In this document: one piece after another, positions 1 to 9,633 of the stretch
Position numbering within the stretch: position 1 is the stretch's first letter
Layout of the letters: every line of letters starts with the position of its first letter
DNA from: Bifidobacterium sp. B4142
Lineage (GTDB): Bacteria > Actinomycetota > Actinomycetes > Actinomycetales > Bifidobacteriaceae
NCBI RefSeq assembly: GCF_026537325.1
Contig: NZ_JAFNMJ010000001.1
Coordinates: forward strand, 62,001-126,000
Length of the DNA: 64,000 bases
Direction: 5' to 3'
Program-made: the position numbers and the translations under genes
Notes under the pieces: generated by a model
The model's input: the letters and a program-made list of their open reading frames with translations, nothing else
What the model was told of the DNA's origin: nothing
Database searches by the model: none

Positions 1-1
1 C

Positions 2-1320
2 ATTACCCGGATGAACAAGGATCGCTACCAACGACGGATGGAGGACTTGGTCGAGTCCAATTCCAACATGGTCAGGATCTGGGGAGGTGGATACTACGAG
101 TCCGACGACCTCTATGACCTGGCGGACGAGGAGGGGGTGATGGTCTGGCAGGACTTCATGTTCGCTTGCGCCGCTTACCCGGAGGACCCGGGCAACTGGT
201 CGGAGGTTGAGGCGGAGGCCCGGGAGCAGATCGGTCGGCTCTCCCCGCACCCCAGCCTGGTCGTATGGAATGGATCCAACGAGAATTACACGGCCTATGC
301 CGACTGGGGCGGGTTCAAGAACGCTCTGGTCGATCCCGCCGCCGTCCCCAACATGTACGGTTACGGTGAACGCCCTTGGGGCGATGGATATTATTCTGAT
401 CTTTTTCCCCGCCTCTTCGCACAACTGGACCCGACCAGGATCTATCTGCCGAGTTCCCCGATGAGTTTCACCAAGTACACCTCGCCCAACAAGGACAACG
501 ACGGGACCGTGCACATCTGGGATGTGTGGAACAGCAAGGGCTACAAGGCCTACAGGGATTACAGGCCCCGCTTCGCCGACGAGTTCGGATACCAGGCGCC
601 TCCTGCCTGGAGCACCCTGACCCGGGTGGTGCATGACAGCCCCTTGGACCCCTTTGGCACCCAGATGCTGGTCCACCAGAAGGCCATCGACGGCAACATC
701 AAGCTCTCCCGAGGCATGCGTTCCCATCTGACTCCGGGCGACTTCTATGACATCAGTTACGGCGGCGTGGTAAACGGCCGTCGTTCGGATGGGCCGCACT
801 CCTGGCTGATTCCCAGTGACCGCTGGGAGGATATTGAGGACTGGCACTGGGCTTGTCAGTTGCAACAGGCACAGGCCGTCCGATTCGGGGTGGAGTACAT
901 GCGCTCGCTGGAGCAGGTGAATGCTGGCACCGCAAGCCCCTCTGGTTCGCCTCCCGCGACTTCTTCGCTCCCTCTGCCTAGCCTCTATTCAGCCCAGGGT
1001 TTCAGAGGCCTACTGGGCTGAGCACAGTTGGGCTGGCATGCCTGTCACCCCTGACCAGCTGGTTCTGGTCATGGTCAACGACACCCGTCAGGCCTGGGAG
1101 GGCCAGTGGCGGGTGGAGCGCCACCGCTTGGATGGGACTGTCTTGGCCGATCAGATCGCCCAGGTCTCCATACCGGCAGGGAGACAGGCCCAGGTGGTTC
1201 TGGAGGCATCCGTGGCTGCCTTCGGTGCCCCGCCCAGGAGATCCTCGTGGCCGGTCCCGACCGGCCGGGTTTTGCCAGGGTCATCTACAATTCGGCTGAG
1301 GTTGTGGACCAAGCTCTCCG
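2..1320 (+). pseudogene. GH2 beta-mannosidase remnant (5' end outside window)
   Basis: The reading frame enters the window from upstream and encodes the catalytic barrel of a GH2 beta-mannosidase. Visible landmarks are IWGGGYYE, the WNGSNEN motif holding the acid/base glutamate, and ADEFGYQ holding the likely nucleophile. The protein should continue past VNAG near 928, but about 20 codons of a conserved stretch are missing there and the frame changes. HRKPLWFASRDFF reads on in one frame, and SIQPRVSEAYWAEHS through VVLEASVAAFG in another up to about 1220. A last piece, GFARVIYNSAEVVDQALRP, lies in a third frame near 1258-1320. The catalytic core is intact but the C-terminal part is broken at least three times, so I call a pseudogene. 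The boundary with the next remnant is uncertain by some 60 bases. Role before decay (inference): intracellular removal of beta-mannose from glycans. Confidence 0.8.
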
Positions 1321-1894
1321 ACCGAGGCGCAGGATGTGAATATCGGCGGGACGATCAGTATGGATTGGCTTCCCAATGACAAGATTAGCTTCACCCTGGA
1401 TGGCAGCTGGCTGCCCTCCACGTGGATTAAGGGCTGGTCCAAGGAGTGGCCGGATTACGAGAAGACCCTGGGGGCTGTCTCTTCCCTAGCAAGACCGGTG
1501 CGGAACCGCAGTACGTCACCTCTTCCGGCGGGTGGACCCTGGCTGTTGGCGGCAAGTCCAAGAACCCGGAGCTGACCTTCGAGTTCGTCAAGCTTCTAGG
1601 CAATAGGGAGTTTTCGTTGGAGAAGGATATCAAAGAAGCCAAGATCGCAGTCAGGTCCGACGTGGCCAAGGATCCCAAGTATCTGGCCACCAATGCCTTC
1701 AGATCACCACCAAGGCCCTGGCTTACATGCATGTCCGCACCAGCGTGAGCGAGTATCCCAAGGTCTCGGCTGAAATCCAGAGGGCTACGGAGCAGGTGGT
1801 GACCGGTGCAATGTCGGTCGACGAGGCCGCCAAGGCTTACGAGCAAGGGGTGACAGGTACCGTCGGCCAGGACAAGGTTGCCATCAGGGAATAG
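1321..1894 (+). pseudogene. Sugar ABC transporter substrate-binding protein remnant (C-terminal part)
   Basis: Three consecutive pieces in different frames reconstruct the C-terminal third of a MalE-type extracellular sugar-binding protein. About 1321-1470 gives NIGGTISMDWLPNDK and LDGSWLPSTWIKGWSKEWP. About 1476-1700 gives TGAEPQYVTSSGGWTLAV and IAVRSDVAKDPKYLATNAF. About 1710-1894 gives TTKALAYMHVRTSVSEYPK and ends in a stop at 1892-1894. The signal peptide and N-terminal two thirds are absent. The remnant abuts the GH2 remnant with no intergenic space, which implies one deletion joined two genes. Family assignment rests on recognition of the GGWTLAV and DGSWLPSTW type motifs. Confidence 0.75.
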
Positions 1895-1929
1895 GACCCG
1901 GTGATCGGTCGGGCACGGCTGATCCCTTG

Positions 1930-2089
1930 GCCTCATCCAAGAGCACCACCCTGCCCGTCTTCGCCTACAAGGTGACCCTTTAAATTCAGGGACATCGGCT
2001 ATGGGTGCGCCATCGCCGTGGTCATGCGCTTCATCGGTGCTACTTTCGGCATGGTCTATGTCAACGCTCTCAAGGACGAGAAGGGGTAA
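1930..2089 (+). pseudogene. MalF-type sugar ABC permease remnant (C-terminal end only)
   Basis: Only about 50 codons remain. SKSTTLPVFAYKVTL is followed, after a frameshift near 1980, by IGYGCAIAVVMRFIGATF and MVYVNALKDEKG, with a stop at 2087-2089. This matches the last membrane segment and tail of a MalF/UgpA-type inner-membrane permease of about 300 residues. Gene order (binding protein, first permease, second permease) is the usual one for CUT1 sugar importers and supports the call. The family call is an inference from this order plus the hydrophobic tail. Confidence 0.6.
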
Positions 2090-2092
2090 CCA

Positions 2093-2815
2093 ATGAGTGA
2101 TGTAATCAGAGAACCGGTTGCAGGCCGGCGACCGGCCCGGACGGCCGGGCACAGGAGGAGGCTCAACACCCCCACCTCGCCCACCTGGCAAGGCCTGGCC
2201 GCCTGTCTGTCCTACGTAGCCATGGGGTTGTCTTTGTGGCTTTCATCCTCCCCCTCCTCTGGCTCTACTTCGCCGCCTTCGACGGGGAAGCCACCCTCCA
2301 GACCAAGATTCCCCGGCATTGGAATCTGAAGAACTTTGCGGCCATCATGACCAAGGATCAGACCTTCCTTCCCCTGTGGAACAGCTTTCTGATCTCGGCA
2401 GTGGTCACAGTAATCATCCTGGCCTGTGCACTTACCCCCCCCCCGATACCGGCCCAAGTTCAACAAGCCCTTCCTCTACACTATCCTATTCGGCACCTGC
2501 CTGCCGATCACCTGTCTGACGGCCCCGGTTTACTCCCTCTGCGTCATGCTCCACCTCTTGGACTCAAAGACGGGAACCATACTCTTCCTGGGGGCTTCCT
2601 CTTTCCCCATGACCATTTGGGTGACCAAAAACTTCATGGACTCAGTCCCGGTCTGGAGGAAGCCGCCTGGGTGGACTGGGCCAGTATGGGATGGGTCTAT
2701 GGCCAGCTGGCTGCCTTTTCCTTGATTTATTCCCTACCAGTGGTGATCATGTATGTCATCGCCAACCGTTTCCTGGGGGGGGGGATACTCCCGGGCCGGA
2801 AGTGTGAAGGGATGA
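2093..2815 (+). pseudogene. MalG-type sugar ABC permease, frameshifted
   Basis: The ATG at 2093 lies 3 bases after the previous remnant's stop. Four frame changes interrupt an otherwise nearly full-length MalG-type permease of about 240 residues: near 2222, in a run of ten C (2435-2444), near 2655, and in a run of ten G (2775-2784). Recognisable pieces are VAFILPLLWLYFAAFDGEA, ILFGTCLPITCLTAPVYS, and the EAA-type loop LEEAAWVDWASMGWVYG (normally EAA followed by G after about ten residues). The usual C-terminal end, reading AGSVKG, appears in the shifted frame and stops at 2813-2815. Removing one base from each homopolymer restores frame across it; the other two breaks do not involve runs. Confidence 0.75.
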
Positions 2816-3142
2816 AAAGGCAGTTGCGCGGCGGGGGCTGGCGCTGGGACTGTGCCTTTCGTGGCGGAATCCGTCGGGGCAGGGTGTCGCCCTCGGTCGG
2901 CCAGGTAATCTCGCAAGAGGGCATGACGGGCCGTTATCCTTCCGGCCGACCGCCTAAGTGTAAAAAGTGGACAAATTCACGACCGCCAGGGGAAGTTTTG
3001 CAGTGATGGCAGAAAAGTACGCGAATTGCGGCGTCGGCGGTGGCAACTGACAAAGAAGTAAACTAAACTAACTTTTTGCATAGGCCGCAAAAGACAATGT
3101 AGATGCGGGTCTTCCGTGACCCGCCAACAAGGAGGTTGAATA
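2816..3142 (+). promoter_or_regulatory. Non-coding stretch upstream of the GH38 gene, with small inverted repeat
   Basis: I see no gene here. The last part is AT-richer than its surroundings and should hold the promoter of the alpha-mannosidase gene. An inverted repeat TTTTGC (3074-3079) / GCAAAA (3087-3092) with a 7-base spacer could be an operator. A ribosome binding site AAGGAGG lies at 3129-3135. I find no convincing -10/-35 pair, and the regulator is not in the window. Confidence 0.3.
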
Positions 3143-6100
3143 TTGGGATTTACGCGTGAAGAAAAGGTCATGTGGAGGCTGGACAGGCTTCTGGACCAGC
3201 ACCTGCAGAACGCCCTGTACCGCCACACTTGCCCCGTTTCAATCGAATCCTGGGATGTCGCCGGCGAACCAGTCGACTTCCAGACGGCCAAGCAGGCCGA
3301 ATACCGGCCTATGTCGGTCGGGGACCCGTGGGGGACGGCCTGGGACACCTGGTGGCTCCACGTGACCGGCCAGGTGCCGGCTGAGTGGGCACACGAGGCG
3401 GGCACCCGCCCCGAGCTGGTCGTCGATTTGGGCAGGATCGGGCTGGGTCCCGGCTTCCAGGCGGAAGGCCTGGTTCGCCGCCCGGACGGGACCGTGATCA
3501 AGGCCGTGGAGCCCTTCAACCAGTGGGTGCCAGTGCCCGAACCGGGCCAGCCTTGCGAGTTCTACATCGAGGCTGCGTCTAACCCACAGATCTCCAACGG
3601 TGGGTCCTTCCATCCAACCGAGCTGGGCAACGAAGGGGTGGGCAGGGAGCAGGGCATCTACCGTCTGCAGCGGCTGGAGCTGGGGCTGCTTGACCTTCAG
3701 GTCTGGAACCTGATCCAAGAACTCAAGGTCCTTGAGGGTCTCCTGCACGAGGTGGACCCCACCCGCACCCGCTACGCCAACATCCTGGATGCCATCGAAG
3801 CTGCGCTCAACAGCATCGACCCCAACGATGTGGCAGGCGGTGCAGGCCGTGCGCGCCAGTGCCTGGCGGAAGTGCTCAGTGCACCCGCCACTAAAGGTCA
3901 CACCGTCTATGCCGTAGGTCACGCGCACATAGATTCCGCCTGGCTTTGGCCCCTGAGAGAGACCCCCCGCAAGGTGGCCAGGACTTTCAGCAATGCGGTC
4001 GAGTTGGCCGACGAGTACCCAGACTTCATCTTTGCCGCCTCTTCGGCCCAGCAGTATCAGTGGCTTAAGGACAGCGAGCCCAATATCTACGAGGGGGTCA
4101 GGCGCAAGATTCGCTCCGGTCAGTTCGTCCCCGTCGGGGGTATGTGGGTTGAGAGCGATGCCAACCTGCCAGGTGGCGAGTCCCTGGTCCGTCAGTTCCT
4201 CCAAGGTGGCCGCTTCTTCCAGGAGGAGTTCGGCATCACCTCGCATGTCGCCTGGCTGCCGGACAGTTTCGGCTATTCGGGTGCTTTCCCGCAGATCGCC
4301 CGCCTGGCGGGCATGGACTACTTCCTGACCCAAAAGATCTCCTGGAATGACACGGACACCTTCCCCTTCCATTCCTTCATGTGGCAAGGGATCGATGGGA
4401 CGGAGATATTCACCCATTTCCCGCCGGCAGACAAGTACAACTCCGATGCTTCCCCGGCCGACGTGGCCCGCTCCGAGAAGAACTATACCGAGAAGGGGAA
4501 GGGGGCTTCCAGTCTGCTCCTCTACGGCTGGGGTGACGGCGGTGGCGGGCCCACCCGTGAGATGGTGGTGGCGACCGAGCTCCAGGAGAACCTGGAGGGC
4601 GGCCCCCGGGTTCTGATGACCTCGCCGGAGACGTTCTTCCGCCAGGCCAAGGAGGAGATGAAAGATCCCCCTCGTTGGGTGGGTGAGCTCTACCTGGAGC
4701 TCCACCGCGGCACGGCCACCTCCCAGGCGGCGACCAAGAGCGGGAACAAGCGCAGCGAGTCCCTCCTGCGACAGGCCGAATGGTGGGCCAGCCAGGCGGC
4801 CATCCTCTGCGGGGTCCCTTATCCCTATGAGGAGCTGCAGGAGATCTGGCGCAAGGTCCTCCTCTATCAGTTCCACGACATCCTTCCTGGATCGGCCATC
4901 GCCTGGGTCTATGCCGAGGTGCAGCGCTCCGACAGGAAGATTTGGGCCCAGCTGGAGGGGATCATTGACAGGTCCCTCAAGGCGCTCGTCGGCAGCGGCC
5001 CGGTCCAGCTGGAGGCCAACGCAGGGCCCCTGAGCCAGGAGGGTGTCCGTGCCGGTGCTGTGTCCGCACCCGGCAGTACCGCCGGCGGCCAGGCACGCAG
5101 GGATGGCGACGATACGGTCCTCGAAAATGACCGAGTCTCCTTCCGCATCGATCACAAGGGTCATGTGGTCTCGGCCGTTGACAGGGCTTCCGGCCGTGAG
5201 GTGATTGACCCGGCAGTCCCGGCCAACGTCCTCCGCCTCTTCATCGACGCCCCCGCCCATTGGGATGCCTGGGATATCGACAAGACCTACCAGGACATGG
5301 AATTGCCTGGTGCCCAGGTCGAGACGACTACTTTGACCGACCAGGGGACCGTGATCGTCTCCGGGGCCATCGGCCAGTCAACCTTCAGCCAGGAGCTCAG
5401 CCTGGATGATGACACGGATGCCCTGGTGATCCGTACACACGTGGACTGGAAGGAAAGCGACAGGCTGCTCAAGCTCTCCTTCCCGACCAACCTCTACACC
5501 AAGGAGTCAGCCAACGAAATCCAGTTCGGTCATCTGACCAGGCCGATCACCGAGAATACCTCTTGGGAACAGGCCAGATTCGAGGCCGCAGCCCAGCGGT
5601 GGGTTCACATTCAGGAGGGCGACTTCGGCGTCAGCTTGGCCAACTGCACTAACTATGGCCATGACATCCACCAGTTTGCCCTGCCGGATGGCAGACCGGG
5701 CACGCGCATCCAGATCTCCCTCCTGCGCGCCCCTCACTTCCCCGATCCTCGGGCCGATCTTGGGGAGCACGACTTCACAGTGGCCCTGGGTGTGGGCACC
5801 GATATCAGGCGGGCCATACGGATGGGCTACAGGCTCAATGTCCCGGTCCGCCGGGTGATGGGCGCCCACCAGGTAGATCCCTTGGTCGAAGTGGACGGGC
5901 AGGATGTGCTGATCGAGAGCGTAAAGTTGGCCGAGGACCGGTCGGGCGACTTGGTCGTCCGTCTTTATGAATCCGCCGGTGCCCGTTCCCGTGCTCGGCT
6001 GGCCGCCTGCTTTGATTGGTCCGGCGTCGATGAAGTGGGCCTCATGGAGGTTCCTTGCGATGCTGTCCAGCCGGCCATACGGTCCAAGGGCGAGGACGGG

Positions 6101-6157
6101 ATTGATCTTGAGCTCCATCCCTTCCAGATCGTGACCCTGCGGTTCCGCAGGTCCTGA
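3143..6157 (+). CDS. GH38 alpha-mannosidase
   Basis: A 1004-residue cytoplasmic glycoside hydrolase family 38 alpha-mannosidase. It hydrolyses terminal alpha-mannose from oligosaccharides by a retaining, metal-dependent mechanism. The catalytic domain starts near residue 255 with GHAHIDSAWLWP (metal ligands His262 and Asp264). The nucleophile is expected at Asp374 in WLPDSFGYSG. The C-terminal beta domains follow from about residue 640. There is no signal peptide, so the substrate must be imported. The start is the TTG at 3143 because AAGGAGG lies 7 bases upstream; the first in-frame ATG, at 3170, has no such site. The length is normal for bacterial long-form GH38. It sits beside a decayed beta-mannosidase and sugar ABC transporter, which suggests a former mannose-glycan (N-glycan-like) locus. 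The precise linkage specificity cannot be read from the sequence. Confidence 0.95.
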   Translation: MGFTREEKVMWRLDRLLDQHLQNALYRHTCPVSIESWDVAGEPVDFQTAKQAEYRPMSVGDPWGTAWDTWWLHVTGQVPAEWAHEAGTRPELVVDLGRIGLGPGFQAEGLVRRPDGTVIKAVEPFNQWVPVPEPGQPCEFYIEAASNPQISNGGSFHPTELGNEGVGREQGIYRLQRLELGLLDLQVWNLIQELKVLEGLLHEVDPTRTRYANILDAIEAALNSIDPNDVAGGAGRARQCLAEVLSAPATKGHTVYAVGHAHIDSAWLWPLRETPRKVARTFSNAVELADEYPDFIFAASSAQQYQWLKDSEPNIYEGVRRKIRSGQFVPVGGMWVESDANLPGGESLVRQFLQGGRFFQEEFGITSHVAWLPDSFGYSGAFPQIARLAGMDYFLTQKISWNDTDTFPFHSFMWQGIDGTEIFTHFPPADKYNSDASPADVARSEKNYTEKGKGASSLLLYGWGDGGGGPTREMVVATELQENLEGGPRVLMTSPETFFRQAKEEMKDPPRWVGELYLELHRGTATSQAATKSGNKRSESLLRQAEWWASQAAILCGVPYPYEELQEIWRKVLLYQFHDILPGSAIAWVYAEVQRSDRKIWAQLEGIIDRSLKALVGSGPVQLEANAGPLSQEGVRAGAVSAPGSTAGGQARRDGDDTVLENDRVSFRIDHKGHVVSAVDRASGREVIDPAVPANVLRLFIDAPAHWDAWDIDKTYQDMELPGAQVETTTLTDQGTVIVSGAIGQSTFSQELSLDDDTDALVIRTHVDWKESDRLLKLSFPTNLYTKESANEIQFGHLTRPITENTSWEQARFEAAAQRWVHIQEGDFGVSLANCTNYGHDIHQFALPDGRPGTRIQISLLRAPHFPDPRADLGEHDFTVALGVGTDIRRAIRMGYRLNVPVRRVMGAHQVDPLVEVDGQDVLIESVKLAEDRSGDLVVRLYESAGARSRARLAACFDWSGVDEVGLMEVPCDAVQPAIRSKGEDGIDLELHPFQIVTLRFRRS

Positions 6158-6167
6158 ATCAAGTGAA

Positions 6168-6203
6168 GGTGCCGTCCGGCAGATTGCCTGACGGCACCTT
6201 TCG
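6168..6203 (+). terminator. Rho-independent terminator after the GH38 gene
   Basis: AAGGTGCCGTC and GACGGCACCTT form a perfect 11-bp stem with a 13-base loop, 11 bases after the alpha-mannosidase stop codon. Only a short T run follows. The arms end in AA/TT, so it may act in both directions. Confidence 0.8.
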
Positions 6204-6281
6204 CAACCCGCCTGTCAGATTGCCGGCCGGTCCCACCTGGACATCCCCAGGACCGGGCCGAGTGTCAGATCGGGGTCCAGT

Positions 6282-7377
6282 ATGCCGTTGGCAGCCCCGA
6301 GGCGGCGATGCAACATCGCTCTCATGGCTTTGCAAGGTTCCACACCTTGGCAACTGACCTCATTGGCTTCTTCGCGCGTGCCCATTTTGGCGCTCGCAGC
6401 CAGCGGAGCCTCGTTGGTGAACCCCTATCTGTTGGTCCGTCCCCTGTACGATTGGGAGACGTCGCAGTTCCTGACCGGCAGGCAGCCTTTCATTGCTGGC
6501 CACCAGCTTGTCTTCTGGGAGGCAGGGATTTCGCGCGGGGTATTGCTGTCCTTGCTCGATACCCTGCTGACCGTCCGGATCATCAGCAGAATCAGTCCTG
6601 TGAAATACTTTCGGATCGCGATTATTCTCCCAAAAACCACAGGTTTGGCGCGACGTATCGCCGCCTTCTTTTATGCCTGTTTGTGGCATTGGCGATCATG
6701 CTGATGCGGATTATGCAGGTTCGGACCATATCTGATGAGCAACTGGTCCGTTTACACACTGCGGCACTCATCCTGCCCATCGCCATGGGCAGCACTTTCG
6801 GTTTCGTGCTCCTGCTGGCCGCGATCTGCTTGGCAGGTTCCTCCCTGCTGGGCACGGTCACCAGCGGCTAGACCAGGTCTATCGCTCTTCGCAAGTTCTC
6901 ATGGCTGATTGCTTGTCGGCAAGCCAACGCCCGCATGCGCAGCCTCAGCACTACGGTCATGCCGCTGGTCATAGGGGTTCCCTGCTGATGATGACCGCTT
7001 CCTTTTACTAGACCAGTGCCGAATACAGTCGTTTGCTGCGTTTCAACCTGGATGTCAGCAGCTCTGATTTCTCCATGCTCATTACGCTCTTAGGCCTTGC
7101 GCTGGTCGCACGCTGGCTGGGGTATGCGCCGGATACCTGATTTCAGCCCATGGTCGAAGCCCGGATCTATCTCTCATTTCGATTGCTGGTGCGGACCCGA
7201 ATCAACGCGAGCTCAAGCCCCCTCTCGAAGGGTTCATCATGGCAACTACCGCCGTTCTGGCATCCTTCATCTCCAGCCTCCTGCCGGGAATGGCCTACGC
7301 TGTCGGATTTCGCAAGGTCTTCGGCGCTGCCAGCATGGCATACCTTGGGCATCCTCGGAATGCGGTGGGGGGTGCGA
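6282..7377 (+). pseudogene. FtsX-type ABC transporter permease remnant
   Basis: Hydrophobic pieces in several frames look like one decayed permease. SLVNPYLLVRPLYDWETS, GVLLSLLDTLLTVRIISR and KYFRIAIILPKTTG lie in one frame (6360-6650). MRIMQVRTISDEQL and ILPIAMGSTFGFVLLLAAI lie in a second (6700-6870). NARMRSLSTTVMPLVIGV is near 6930-6985, FNLDVSSSDFSMLITLLG near 7040, and MATTAVLASFISSLLPG near 7235-7290. The last pieces resemble the FtsX/MacB-type permeases of antimicrobial-peptide exporters. No ATPase is found. At least four frame changes and internal stops make it non-functional. The subfamily is inferred; the membrane character and decay are directly visible. Confidence 0.6.
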
Positions 7378-7384
7378 GAAGGGC

Positions 7385-8465
7385 ATGGCAACCAACCTAT
7401 TCGAGCTGTTGAGCAATCAGTGTTTGACCAGATTTGTCATGCCTCTGCTGAGCCTGGTTTATTATACGCTTCTCTATGTCAGCGCCCCCACCTTCCCTCC
7501 GGTCTGGGCCGGGAACATGCCTTTATCTATTGGGAAGATGGTCATCAGCCTGATCGGACTCCCGTGTTCGTGTATGCTGTACTGAAGTAGGCAGCTTCCC
7601 CTGTTCATCACGACCATGGACGCCTTGAGATATACATCGGTCTGTCATTTGTCACCTCGGACGATAGCTTTGTGATTCCCCTGGTAGGCGCTCTTTATTT
7701 CTGCATCTGTTTATCATCAGCACCTAGGATTGCGGCAGGTGTGGGTGAGTCAGTCGCGGCCGTCAGTCTGGTCACCTTCAACGCGCATGCCGGGCACATG
7801 CTCTTTCTGGAATGGTCGGCCCGGATGGCTGTTATCATGGCTGTCAGGTCCTACCGGATTCAGCGCGAGATGCAGCAGCGCATCAACTCTGAGATAAAGG
7901 GATCGGGCTATAACAGGTGCCCAGGTGGCAGCGGAGTTGCACGATAGCGTGGGCCATGACTTCACCGCGATTATCGCGCTGACTCAGGGATTCGCTGACT
8001 CAGTTGAGGTCAAAGAGCAGCTATGGTTTCAGGCCGCACACGCTCAATGAGCTCGACACCGTGATCGCCCATGCCCGCGCGGTTGGTCTGGCTGTCGTGT
8101 TTACTAAAACATGGCATCAGCGGCATGAACCCAGACAGGACAGCCTCTGCTTCATTGTCAGCAGGGAGGCAATCACCAACACGCTCCGGCACGCCTCAGA
8201 CCCGTACCATCGTTCTCTCTCGTGACTATGAGCAGGACGGCACCCTCCGCGCATCAGAATCCACGACGATGGGCATGGGGATGAGCATGGGCAAGTCTTG
8301 GGCGATCAGAAACCGATCATTCATAATCATCAAGGAGCGGGACTCAAACAGATAAGCAAGCAATGCCGACTGGTGGGAGGGAGTTTGAGTAGTGGACCGA
8401 GCGAGAACGGGGGATGGGCGGTAGAAGCCATCCTGCCTGGTACTGGCCAAGAAGGAAGGCAACAT
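7385..8465 (+). pseudogene. NarL-type sensor histidine kinase remnant
   Basis: The ATG at 7385 opens a 66-codon membrane segment (LTRFVMPLLSLVYYTLLYV) that ends in a stop. A second membrane piece, LVGALYFCICLSSAPR, lies at 7678-7900. The HisKA_3 phospho-acceptor box AAELHDSVGHDFTAIIAL is readable near 7925-7980, and the N box REAITNTLRHA at about 8164-8196 in a different frame. The order of transmembrane part, H box and N box is that of LuxR/NarL-associated histidine kinases. Stops and frame changes between every block rule out a working kinase. It lies between the permease remnant and a response-regulator remnant, as in peptide-sensing transporter modules. Confidence 0.75.
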
Positions 8466-8467
8466 TC

Positions 8468-8782
8468 ATGATTGACCTGATTCTGGTCGATGACCCTGTG
8501 CTCCTTCGCAAGGGCCTGGTCGATCAAGGTTGACCCTGATCTACAGGTCGTCAGACAAGCTTCCAATGGTCAGGAGGCGGTGATTCTGCTTCGATAGATG
8601 AAAGCAGCCGATTAGCCATTGCCTCAGGTGATCCTTATGGACGTTCGTATGCCCGTGATGGATGGCATCAGCGCCACGGCAGCCATTTCGGGCACCGTGA
8701 GGATGAAAGCCAGGAGAAATGATGGCTTGCGGCATGATGACATCACCAGTGCGATGAGGTCGATGCTTGGGTCCGGGCACTA
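8468..8782 (+). pseudogene. NarL-type response regulator remnant (receiver domain)
   Basis: The ATG at 8468 begins MIDLILVDDPVLLRKGL, the usual start of a NarL-type receiver domain, but meets a stop after 20 codons. Further on, QVILMDVRMPVMDGISATAA (about 8623-8682) carries the phospho-acceptor aspartate region in another frame. The rest of the receiver and the HTH domain are not recognisable. With the preceding kinase remnant it forms a dead two-component system. The 3' boundary is a guess. Confidence 0.75.
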
Positions 8783-8999
8783 GAACTCGAATACAAAGAG
8801 GACGCTTTTTCTAGCAAACGAATGCTCACTATACTGAGTTTCCGCTATTCGTTTACGTGGATACTATCTCAGTCGAACAGGTTCCCTCTGGAATTCCTCG
8901 GTTCGGTTGCTTGCCGCCCGTATATGATGAGATGCAGCCGCTGTCCAGACCACAGTCGGACAAAGAGCGGCCAAGCGATCGGCAAGAGGGAGGCGGACC

Positions 9000-9578
9000 A
9001 TGGGAATCCTTCTGGTGAGGATGGACCAGCCTGGGGCGGTGGATGCCGACCAGGTCTGGCAGTATCTGAAGGCTTGTCGCGCGCAGCCAGAGGATGAAGC
9101 GGCTGGGCTCGGCCCCTTGGAGAACTGCCGCAGCTTGGATGAGGTTCGTCGGTCAGGCTTGCCCGAGGTGGCTCGGCAGGCGCGTGGCGATGATCTGCCC
9201 CTGGGATTTGTGCCCGCCTTCCAGTTCGCTGCATTTGAATCCAGCGGCGAACTGGTGGGGATGATCCAGCTGAGGTTGCAGCTCACAAAGGCGCTGTTGC
9301 GCATGGGCGGCAACATCGGCTATTCGGTCCGTCCGGATCGTCGTCGGCAAGGCTATGCCGGGATGATGCTGGACGATTGTCTGCGATGGGCTGCCGCCCT
9401 GGGCATGAGCCGGGTCCTGATCACTTGCGCCGGATCGAATCTGGCCAGTCGGCGGGTCATTCTTTCGCGTGGCGGGCAACTGGAGAATGCGCTTCCCAGC
9501 AGCTCTGGTCAGCCAGTAGAAAGGTATTGGTTCGATTTGCCTGACCAAACGAGCAGCCCGATGAACACGCCAGTGTGA
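9000..9578 (+). CDS. GNAT family N-acetyltransferase
   Basis: A 192-residue acyltransferase of the GNAT superfamily, which transfers an acetyl group from acetyl-CoA to an amine. The acetyl-CoA-binding motif A is seen as YSVRPDRRRQGYAGMMLDD around residues 108-126, preceded by the beta strand MIQLRLQLTKALLRMGG. The ATG at 9000 is preceded by AGGGAGG with suitable spacing. It stands alone after the decayed region and before the membrane protein/ftsY pair. The substrate cannot be inferred; related proteins of this architecture are usually annotated only as GNAT. Confidence 0.85.
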   Translation: MGILLVRMDQPGAVDADQVWQYLKACRAQPEDEAAGLGPLENCRSLDEVRRSGLPEVARQARGDDLPLGFVPAFQFAAFESSGELVGMIQLRLQLTKALLRMGGNIGYSVRPDRRRQGYAGMMLDDCLRWAAALGMSRVLITCAGSNLASRRVILSRGGQLENALPSSSGQPVERYWFDLPDQTSSPMNTPV

Positions 9579-9633
9579 AAGAGACCGATAGATTCCTCGT
9601 GTCTTAGCGCGTCTGCGGGGTTCTTCTGAGAGA

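Noticed and set aside
3239-5260. 673-codon open frame on the minus strand within the GH38 gene
   Set aside because: Shadow of a GC-rich gene: composition follows the third-codon pattern of the plus-strand gene, and no recognisable domain is present.
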